A stretch of 64,000 nucleotides of DNA from Smittia aterrima (Eukaryota; Arthropoda; Insecta; Diptera; Chironomidae): the NCBI GenBank assembly GCA_033063855.1, contig CP093829.1, positions 1,126,243-1,190,242 of the forward strand. The letters run 5' to 3'. Below, piece after piece: positions 1-7,304 of the stretch. Numbering within the stretch: the stretch's first letter is position 1; every line of letters begins with the position of its first letter. A program made the position numbers and the translations under genes. The notes under the pieces are model-generated. The model saw only the letters and a program-made list of their open reading frames with translations. It was not told the DNA's origin and made no database searches.

Positions 1-165
1 TCGTTGACTGCCTCTCCGGCATCATCGCTCTTTCTTTCAAACAATCCAGTGACCTTGCCGCCAAGACTTTTGAGAGAGTCTGAAAATGTTACAAAAAGAT
101 GACGACGTTAGCTTTGCGATTAGAATCAATTTGCAAGATTGTTGCTTACCAGTAATTCCGGACAT
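1..165 (-). CDS. LEA-like small protein, copy 1 (3' part outside window)
   Basis: Partial gene: the 3' part lies beyond the left edge. Exon 1 is 165-150 (ATG, encoding MSGIT plus one base). The intron 149-80 has GT...AG ends. Exon 2 starts at 79 and runs off the window at 1. The visible protein reads MSGIT, then DSLKSLGGKVTGLFERKSDD, then a short acidic stretch. It is hydrophilic, rich in Lys, Asp and Gly, and matches copies 3 (2,241-2,718) and 4 (4,379-5,036) in exon design: a 16-nt first exon in phase 1, then a SLK-LG-K-TGL segment. I infer a LEA-like or apolipoprotein-like amphipathic helix protein of unknown function. No signal peptide is present in the spliced reading. Confidence 0.6.
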
Positions 166-1060
166 TTTAATTAATGTGTAGTTGAGATTGCTTGATTGAT
201 ATCTTCTGTTTTCTTTTTAAACTTTTCGTTAATTAATTTTCTTTCGAATAAATAGTTCCTCGCAGCTCGACTAAAGTTTCTTGAATGAAGCTCTCATATT
301 TTCTATGCCGGGCCAATTGTTCCATCGGATGTAAACGTGAAGCGGTGTTTTGTGAGAAAAAGCCGAGCGCAACTAAGTTTTTTTTCGACGCTCTTGTTCG
401 TTCGGCTTTGAAAACTTTCCGCAACACAATATTCTTAGAATCGAACTGCTAAGCTTTCCACAAATTCACGGTGTTAATTCATTTAATCTGCTCCAACAAC
501 AAATTAGATATCAAGTTTCGTGTTGAAAATTTTCAAATAAAAATATTTGCTTTTTGGTAAAGAGAGCGAAAAATTGGCCTCTTTTTGGAAAATGTGTAAA
601 AGAGCGCGGTTTTTCTTGTCTAATGTGATTTTCATAAACGTAAACCCTGCAATTGAAAATATTGTCATTTACGACTTTGCCAAAAATAAAAAGCAACAAT
701 TTACTTTCTGCAGAAATATGTACCGGTTCCTTCTAATCTACAAAACGATCACGGATTTCCTCTAAAATTGCTCGTGTTGTTATTGAAAACTTTTTGCATA
801 ATTTTTAGCGGGTTTCGCTAATCAAAAACAAAAACCAAAACAAGTAAACAGTTTGATGAAATAACAATTCGGCAATTTGATAGGATTAAGTGCGAAAAAT
901 ACTTTAAGCGAAATTTAAGAGACGAAGTCCAAGCTCGAATGTAACTTTGCTCTTGAAACATGCAATGTCAGAAAAAAGTCGAATTCATTTAAAATATTTT
1001 TATTTTGTCAGATTTTTACAATAATATCAATGGTTAGAGTTTCATTTGCTGCGATGATGT
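166..1060. other. Intergenic: promoter of copy 1 and 3' flank of copy 2
   Basis: No supported gene. Bases 180-440 carry a block also found upstream of copies 2 and 3 (see regulatory entries). Bases 541-640 resemble 3,036-3,140, so the duplicated unit extends well upstream of the start codon. A minus-strand AATAAA at 1,004-999 lies about 57 bases past the stop of copy 2. Small open frames at 233-427 and 547-765 are accidental readings of this conserved flank. Confidence 0.6.
320..360 (-). promoter_or_regulatory. Conserved upstream block of LEA-like copy 1
   Basis: On the plus strand a CCAAT, then GTAAACGTGAAGCGG at 331-345, then TTTTGTGAGAAAA. Nearly the same string occurs at 1,829-1,876 (copy 2) and in weaker form at 2,883-2,922 (copy 3), each about 165-230 bases upstream of the start codon. 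GTAAAC is a forkhead-type core; that reading is inference. About 50 bases nearer the gene lies TTCTTGAATGAAG, which contains the TTCnnGAA half-site pair of heat-shock elements. Confidence 0.45.
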
Positions 1061-1619
1061 TTAATCGGTGGCGTCAACCTTGTCAGCTAAATAAAATATT
1101 TGAATGATTTTTTGTAATTGGTTTGTGAGAAGTTAGGACTTACCGACATCCTTGACAACTGACTTAGCATCATCAAGGGCACTTCCTGCGAAGTCTTTGG
1201 TCCCTTCAATAGCATCTTTCACACCTGACTTGGCATTTTCATATGCTTCTTGGCCACCTGAATTAGTATCACGACTGGCTCTTCCTGCAAATTCTTTAGT
1301 TCCTTCAATAGCATCTTTGACACCTGACTTAGTCCCTTCATATGCATCTTGGACACCTGATTTAGCCCCTTCATATGCATCTTGGACACCTTCTTTAATA
1401 TCATCAGCGGCTTCTGCATACGAGTCGTTGATTGCCGTAAACAACAAAAAGATGACGACGAAAGCTTTATGATTAGACAAAAAAAATTGCAAATTTGATG
1501 CGAATTAGAACGAAAATATTAAATAGAAAATTTTCTTCTTCTTTAAAAGAAATTTTATGAAATATATTTCTAAAAAATGAACTAAATTAATTTTATAACT
1601 CACCAGTGATTCCAGTCAT
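1061..1619 (-). CDS. LEA-like protein with seven 11-residue repeats, copy 2
   Basis: Complete gene, 103 residues. Exons on the minus strand: 1619-1604 (MTGIT), 1413-1144 and 1086-1061, with GT...AG introns and matching phases. From residue 14 the protein consists of seven consecutive 11-mers, such as GVQDAYEGAKS, GVKDAIEGTKE and FAGSALDDAKS, to residue 90, then a short tail ending VDATD. Apolar residues recur at fixed places in the 11-mer and the rest is charged, the hallmark of group 3 LEA proteins, which fold into amphipathic helices on drying and protect proteins and membranes. Apolipoprotein-like helices share the 11-mer period and are the main alternative. A longer in-frame start at 1492 lies inside intron 1 and would give a secreted form; I prefer the spliced start because the same 16-nt first exon recurs in the paralogues. 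Confidence 0.72.
1144..1413 (-). repeat. 33-bp tandem repeat array encoding the 11-mers
   Basis: The second exon of copy 2 is made of 33-base units visible as repeated DNA. The strings read on the plus strand as 'cttcatatgcatcttggacac' and 'ccttcaatagcatctttgac' recur several times. A 66-base higher unit (GVKDAIEGTK- plus FAG-type 11-mer) appears twice, at residues 36-57 and 69-90. This indicates growth by internal tandem duplication. Confidence 0.8.
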
Positions 1620-1784
1620 TTTAATTTAATGTGTGGTTGAGATTGCTTGTTTGATATCTTGAGATTCTTGTTAAATTTTTGTCAGCCACTTTTCGTTTAT
1701 GATTTAGCTTTTAAAATAAATCTATTTGCTTCCAGAAGAATAAAATCGAAACAGTTTTTTTGAAATAATCTCTTCCTCGCAGCT

Positions 1785-1793
1785 CTATTTATA
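1785..1793 (-). promoter_or_regulatory. TATA box of LEA-like copy 2
   Basis: Minus-strand TATAAATAG, followed by AGCTGCGAGGAAG. It lies 166-174 bases upstream of the ATG at 1,619, so transcription would start near 1,760. The aligned positions in copies 1 and 3 lack the TATA string although the neighbouring GCTGCGAGGAA / GCTGAGAAGA sequence is retained. Confidence 0.5.
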
Positions 1794-1828
1794 TTCACTA
1801 AATGAAGCTTTTTTATTTTTGTGCCGTG

Positions 1829-1876
1829 CCAATAGTCCCATTGCATGTAAACGTGAAGCGGAGTTTTGTGAGAAAA
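1829..1876 (-). promoter_or_regulatory. Conserved upstream block of LEA-like copy 2
   Basis: CCAAT followed by GTAAACGTGAAGCGG at 1,847-1,861 and TTTTGTGAGAAAA (plus-strand reading), almost identical to 320-360 upstream of copy 1. Shared noncoding sequence of this quality points to recent tandem duplication, retained regulation, or both. Confidence 0.45.
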
Positions 1877-2240
1877 ATCCGAACTAGCGACTTATTTTTT
1901 TTAATTCAGCCGTTCGGCTACGAAAGCTTTTTGTCGAAAGCTCATTGCTCCGAAAAATATTCTTAATCAATTTGAGACTTTCACAATGTAAAAGCAAACG
2001 AAAATATAAACAAATAGTGTCAGTCGGCTAGTTGAAACTTCTACAGACGAAAATATGACAAAACATTCATAATACATTTTTCTTTCTTGAGATGACTGAT
2101 TATTAATAGCTTTGGAGTCTTTTACAATAACAATTGCTTTTGACAAATATTAATAAATACTGGCATTTCGTCTATCGTACAACAAAAATAATTTGTTGCA
2201 TTACTTTTTTAATACTCTAGAAAAAATGTCATGATAAACA

Positions 2241-2718
2241 TTACATAGATTTGGCACTTTTTTTAATAGAATCGGCTGCATCCTCGGCTTTCTTCATCCC
2301 TTTTACGATTGCATCGCTTGTGTCATCTTTTGTGTTGTCATATTTTTCACCTAAACGGATTGATATAAATAATTAGTGCAACGTGAATAAATTGAATACT
2401 AACAGGCTTTCTTTTGAAATGCGTTTTCTTTAGTTCCTGCACACGCTTCTTTGATTACCTTTCCGGCATCCTTCGCCTTTCCTCCAAACAATCCAGTGAC
2501 CTTGTTGCCAAGACTTTTGAGAGATGCTGCGGAATGATACAAAAAGATGACAACGTTAGCTTTTCGTGTGGGATCTTATCGTTAGATGAATGCACAACGC
2601 AATATTAACGACAAACAAAAAATTATTTAAAGATAAAAAAAATCTTTTAAAGAAATTTTCTTTTGTAGACTGCTTCACTGTTAAATTAATTTTATTTCTC
2701 GCCTGTGATTCTGGACAT
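2241..2718 (-). CDS. LEA-like small protein, copy 3, with an apparent GC splice donor
   Basis: Minus-strand exons: 2718-2703 (MSRIT plus one base), 2526-2404 and 2350-2241; 82 residues. After MSRIT the protein reads ASLKSLGNKVTGLFGGKAKD, then a Lys/Glu/Asp-rich segment ending IKKSAKSM. It aligns with copies 1 and 4 over SLK-LG-K-TGL. Introns 2 and 3' ends are normal. The first intron would begin GC (exon ...ACAG, intron GCGAGA) where copies 1 and 2 have GTAAGC and GTGAGT. Either this is a GC-AG intron, or the copy is losing its first exon and becoming a pseudogene. The downstream reading frame is intact, which favours function. Role inferred as for copy 2; this copy lacks clear 11-mer tandem repeats. 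Confidence 0.58.
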
Positions 2719-3282
2719 TTTTGCTTAGTTGATAACTTGACTCAAGAATCTTGAGCTATATCGCTTATAATTTTTAACTTGAAATATATTTTCTTAAAGA
2801 ACAATAAAGTCAAAACAATTTTTTCTAAATAAACTCTTCTCAGCTTGACTAACATTTGCTGAATGAAGCTTTCCTTATTTTTCCCATCGAATGTGAACGT
2901 GTAGTGTTGTTTTGTGAGAAAACTTAGTTTTAAACGCATTTTTCCTTTGAGCTACGAAAATCCATACACGAGCCGTGTTTTAAGAGAAGAGAAAATGACA
3001 CGAAGTTTTATCTTGGAAAAATTTGTAATAAAATTATTTGCACACATCGGCAGAGAGAGCGTAAAATACCCGAAATTCTTTGGAAAATCTGAAAATTTTC
3101 ATTCAACTTTTCTTGGCTAATGTTTTTTTTAAAAAAAATCTATAATTTAATTTCGTTATTTTCAAATTTATTGAACGTAGCTTACGAATCATTCCAACAT
3201 TTTGGCGCGAATTAAACCCAAGTTTGCCTTAGTTTAACCCAAGTTCGCCCTTCATCATAACAAAAAGTATAAAATAATAAAA
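2719..3282. other. Intergenic: divergent promoter region of copy 3 and TIPIN
   Basis: The copy 3 upstream block (GTGAACGTGTAGTG at about 2,893, then TTTTGTGAGAAAA) is a degraded version of that in copies 1 and 2. The short open frames at 2,742-2,939 and 2,914-3,120 are readings of this duplicated flank. Bases 3,180-3,282 form the leader of the TIPIN-like gene. Confidence 0.5.
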
Positions 3283-4258
3283 ATGGACTCAATAGACTTG
3301 TTTAACGACTACAACGAGGATGACGATGCTAGAGCAGGCCTTAACGATGAAGGTAATTTTGGAGAAGACCCTGGAGCGAGTGCCAATGAAAATGAAGAAG
3401 CTAAAGAAGAAGTGAACGCTAAAATCAAAGTCGTGAAAGTTAAACGAAAACTGCAAACATTGAACGCAGAGAAGTTGAAAGGTCCTCGAGGAATCATCGC
3501 TGTTGAAGACTTTTTCCAGAATATGAAATTTAAAGGAAAAGGTTACGAGAAACAAGACTTGAATGAAGTTATGAAACGATTGGAACATTGGGCTCATCGG
3601 TAAAATCTCTTCGATCAAAAATGAATATTCACTGATTTTCTTCTTCACATTTCTTAGAATGTACCCAAAATATAATTTCGATGACTCGCTCACTGCAATT
3701 GAAAGACTTGGAAGGAAGAAGGAAGTAACTGTTCACATGGTTCGTTACCGAATGGATCAGCTAACAAAGGATGATGAAGAAAAGATTTTATCCGACGATG
3801 ATGAGAATGATCGCAACAACGAGCAACTGAATGATGACGTTCCCATGGATGAATTCGAAGCTTTAATTGATGAACAAATTGCATTGACAACTGTTCATTC
3901 ACGATCGAATAACACTTCAGCTCGAGATCAATCATTCGACAATCTTTTATCAATGTCAAGCGCATCTCAATTTAATCACAATGTCTCATCGTCCACTCAG
4001 ATTTCTCAAGCTGCTCCATCTCAGTCAACTCAACAACCTCTAGCCACTCAACAAATCGAGAAGAAACCTGACATCAGCGATGAAGTTCGAGCTCGAATTG
4101 CAGACAACAAACGGAGAGCTTTGGAGATTCTCGAGAAACGAAAAGCAGAAGCAAAAAAGGAAGCTGAAGAAAAAGCAAAAGCACAAGAATCGGAGCTCTT
4201 GTCGGAGCCTATAAATGTTATTTCAAATATTCTAATCGATGACGATGATGGTTTCTAA
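3283..4258 (+). CDS. Tipin: TIPIN/Csm3/Swi3-like replication fork protection protein
   Basis: Two exons, 3283-3599 and 3658-4258, joined across a 58-nt GT...AG intron (CG + A = Arg) to give 305 residues. The Swi3/TIPIN domain spans about residues 56-138, with the family signature LNAEKLKGPRGI, then KFKGKGYEKQDL, then EHWAHRMYPKYNF and LGRKKEV. Near the C terminus, RARIADNKRRALEILEKRK resembles the RPA32-binding helix known in vertebrate TIPIN. The N terminus is acidic and a Ser/Thr/Gln-rich linker precedes the RPA motif. Family members bind Timeless, travel with the replisome, stabilise stalled forks and support S-phase checkpoint signalling. AATAAA lies at 4,306-4,311, so its 3' end converges on LEA-like copy 4. 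It is a housekeeping gene sitting inside the LEA-like cluster. Confidence 0.9.
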
Positions 4259-4363
4259 GCAAAATATTTGTATTGTTATCAGATTCAATTAAGTTTAGTT
4301 CCCGAAATAAAACATTTGAAATTTAACAAGCTCAATAAAAAAATCAAAATCATTTAAAAGAAT

Positions 4364-4369
4364 TTTATT
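4364..4369 (-). terminator. Polyadenylation signal of LEA-like copy 4
   Basis: AATAAA on the minus strand 10 bases past the stop codon at 4,379. The convergent TIPIN signal is at 4,306-4,311, so the two 3' ends lie about 60 bases apart and may overlap as transcripts. Confidence 0.5.
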
Positions 4370-4378
4370 TGCTCAAAT

Positions 4379-5036
4379 TTAAACATTTCCATTTTTGGCG
4401 TCATGTATATCGTTATCAATTACGGTGTCGATTAGATCATCTGCAAACTCTTCAGCGGCTGCTGCTTTCTCATTTACTAAGACATCGGCAAGCGCTGGAT
4501 TTGCTCCAGCCTTGATCAACTCGGCTTTCTCAGCTAATTCATCGCTTGTTGTTTCCTTGATTATTTCAATCTTAACTTCATTACCGGCTTCTTTTATTGC
4601 TTCGATAACATTATTTATGACATTAATGTCTGACTCAACTTTTGTGATCATCAATTCTTCAGCGAACTCTTTAGCTTCTTCCGCTTGCTTACTTGCCAAA
4701 CCTTCCATTTTCTTATTTTCAATTAATCCAGTCGCCTTTTCGCCAAGATTTTTGAGAGAGTCTGGAAAATATAAGAAGAAACAAGAAAAAAAGAAAACAT
4801 TAAATGACACTGCAAACTTTAACATCTGTTTTCTACCTAATCACTCTTCGTCGTCATTTGGAATCACAACAACTAAAACAAATTGTGAAATAGACAGAAA
4901 GGTCAAACTTTAATCAATTGCATTTCAAAAACATAATCCCACGACGCAATTTATGCGTCTAAGAAGATTCGTTTTACGATAAAAATGAAAAAATATTGAT
5001 GAACTCACCAACAACAGAATTCATTTCATTTGTCAT
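4379..5036 (-). CDS. LEA-like/helical protein, copy 4
   Basis: Minus-strand exon 1 ends at 5009 with donor GGTGAG. Translation starts at 5036 (MTNEMNSVV) or at the in-frame ATG 5024 (MNSVV), the latter matching the 16-nt first exon of the paralogues. Exon 2 is 4761-4379. The protein has 136 or 132 residues. After the splice it reads DSLKNLGEKATGLIENKK, as in copies 1 and 3, followed by about 110 residues rich in Ala, Glu, Lys and Ile, with repeated EEFA/KEFAEEL-type segments and no Cys or Trp. Strongly helical and acidic. The retained-intron reading from 4,825 gives a hydrophobic leader (see findings). Function unknown; assigned to the family by exon design and N-terminal similarity. The 5' flank shares 'attgcttgtttgat' with copy 2. 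Confidence 0.66.
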
Positions 5037-6019
5037 TTGTACATCCACTGGGAACTAGGTCCTAAATCGGTGGTGGTTATTGCTTGTTTGATACTTTGAA
5101 GAGATTCCTACAATTCAAAACGTTTATCAGTATTTTTAACACTTCGAATGAAGAGACGCTTTTTTACAAAAATTAAACAAATCTCTGGGTCAATTCCTCA
5201 CTCTCGTCAATTGTGTCAATTAAATAAAATAATACTTTTATTAGCTTTTCAAAGAGATCAGAAATATTAAGAGAAAAAATTGTAATCTTTGCAGTTCAAA
5301 AACTAAATACTGACTGAAGCGCCCTAACTTTTTTTTCCAGGCCGCATGAAAAGAAGAATCGCCGCACGATGAATAAATAAAGGCTTGAACAACGCATTTC
5401 TTCGTCGATGAGTCATGGACCAACGCGGTAGGAAAATTCCTTAATACGCCAATATCAAATTGAATTTTCTCGATGAGTTAACTTTTAATCATCTACAATT
5501 GTAGATTGAATTTAAAGCTTTTTTGATTTTATAAAATATTTGTTCACCGAGATATTTAATTAGTTAAGTAGAAATAAACTCAATTTATTTGGATCATGTT
5601 TAGATATTTATTATTCATTGAAAGACTCCTGAAACATAAATAAATAACATAAACACTGAAAACATTCCTTCAATCCAACGGAAAGATTTAAATTTGTTGC
5701 TTAGATGCCCAACAGAGGGCCAAACAAATTTTGGGGTTTTTCTTGCAGTAAGCGATCTTGCAGTTTCCGAAAAAACAAGTTGATAGCTTATATTTTTGCT
5801 ATTCAACTTAAGGTACTCTGCAGTTATTTAATCATCTTAGAACTTCTTTAACAATTAGTGAACTCACTTCCCTGCATCTCCAAGAAGTTTAGCTTTGAAG
5901 TTCCTCGAAATTCAATAGTTATCAAAGTTTTTCGGAAGCTCATCGTCGATTATCTCAGTGAAAAAAAGCAAAATCATTCAAAAGAATTTAAGAAGCAGCT
6001 TCTCGGATTGTAGATCATA
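5037..6019. other. Intergenic between LEA-like copy 4 and the DNAJA2-like gene
   Basis: Divergent promoter region of about 980 bases. Bases 5,040-5,110 keep a decayed copy of the duplicated 5' flank of the family. The open frames at 5,241-5,423 and 5,615-5,806 show no family features. The leader of the J-protein gene probably begins near 5,880-5,960. Confidence 0.5.
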
Positions 6020-7304
6020 ATGGATGAAGATAATAAGCTTTACGATTTGCTGAACGTGTCCCGAACCGCAGCTGACGCCGAAATCAAGAAAGTAAGTAGA
6101 CTTAGAACATGTGCTGGCATGACGATGCCGTCAAGGACGTTCACACTAATTAAACTTCTTTAAAACTTTTCAGAGTTATCGTAAGCTTGCCATGAAATAT
6201 CATCCCGACAAGAACCCGGATCCAGCAGAAGCTGAAAGATTTAAGGAAATTACTTATGCTTACGAGATTCTCTCAGACCCGGAAAAACGAAGAACTTATG
6301 ATCGCTATGGAGTTAAAGGACTTCAAGACGGCGGTGCTGACACTAACGATATGTTTGGATCAATTTTCGGGCAGTTCTTCGGTGGACGCGGTGGCCCATC
6401 AGGTCCTCAACAATGCGAGCCCATTGTCATGCAGGAGTTGGTGACACTTGAAGATCTTTACATCGGCGGCAAAGAGATTCCTCGTAAGGTGACTCGAATT
6501 ATTTGCTGCTCAAAATGCTCAGGAAGTGGTGGACGTAACGTAAAGAAGTGCAGAGATTGTCGAGGAACTGGCACGAAGATCGTACTCCATCAAATGGGTT
6601 TCATGGCTCAACAAATCGCGACTAAATGTAACGAATGTGATGGTACCGGCGAGTTTATTGAAAAGAAGGATAGATGCGATGCTTGTAAAGGATCGAAGAC
6701 CGTCGAGGAGAAGAAAGAGATTATGATCCACATTGACAAGGGAATGAAGCATACTCAGAAGATTGTGTTTCGTGGAGAAGGGCATCATCTGCCTGATTCA
6801 GCGAAAGGTGACATTATTGTAGTCTTGAAGGAGCAGCCGCATGAAAAGTTTAAGAGAAACAAAGACGATTTGGTTCTCCATCAAAATATTTCCATTACGC
6901 AGGCTCTGTGCGGTTTCGATTTGCTGATAAAACATTTGGACGGTCGTGATTTACACGTGAAAAATGAAGCCGGAAACATAATGAAGAATGGCGATCTTAA
7001 GTGCATTGTAGCTGAAGGCATGCCAATCTACAAGAATCCGTTCGAGAAAGGCAACATGTTCATCGAGTTCACTGTTGAGTTTCCTGAAAAAATGGATCCG
7101 GCTCTCTTGCCCGCTTTAGAGAAATGTTTGCCTCCAAGGCCCGCTTTTGTGATGCCCATCGGTGAACACGTTGAAGAAGTTAGTATGTCAGATTACGATC
7201 CGAATCAGAAGAGTGGACGTAAACACTCTGCAGCTTACAACTCGGATTCAGAAGATGAGGAAGGTCCTGGCGGAGCACCAGGCGTTCAATGTCGTGCTTC
7301 ATAA
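6020..7304 (+). CDS. Dnaja2: DnaJ homolog subfamily A member 2-like co-chaperone
   Basis: Exons 6020-6091 and 6174-7304, phase 0, 400 residues, the usual length of type I J proteins. The J domain is residues 4-68 with HPD at 34-36, which stimulates Hsp70 ATP hydrolysis. A Gly/Phe-rich stretch ([16 protein letters not shown]) follows, then four zinc-binding motifs: [24 protein letters not shown] and CDACKGSK, the last lacking its final Gly as in vertebrate DNAJA2. The substrate-binding C-terminal domains contain VDKGMKH-like and [13 protein letters not shown] segments. The protein ends CRAS, a CaaX box that predicts farnesylation and membrane association. The N terminus NKLYDLLNV favours DNAJA2 over DNAJA1. 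AATAAA signals are at 7,497-7,502 and 7,748-7,753. Confidence 0.93.

Larger units (their letters stand above)
1620..2240. other. Intergenic between LEA-like copies 2 and 3
   Basis: Holds the promoter of copy 2 (block at 1,829-1,876; TATA at 1,793-1,785) and the 3' flank of copy 3. A TCTAGAA string lies at about 2,216-2,222. No coding region is supported. Confidence 0.55.

Noticed and set aside
1152..1472. Plus-strand ORF of 106 codons with repeats, opposite LEA-like copy 2
   Set aside because: It is the antisense shadow of the 33-bp repeats; Pro/Ser-rich output and no splice or promoter context.
3289..3693. Minus-strand ORF of 134 codons
   Set aside because: Antisense to the TIPIN coding exons and crosses their intron; no independent features.
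5813..5877. Minus-strand ATGCAGGGAA|GTGAGT resembling another first exon of the LEA-like family
   Set aside because: It has the same phase, but no downstream exon with family sequence follows, and it is 10 rather than 16 nt.
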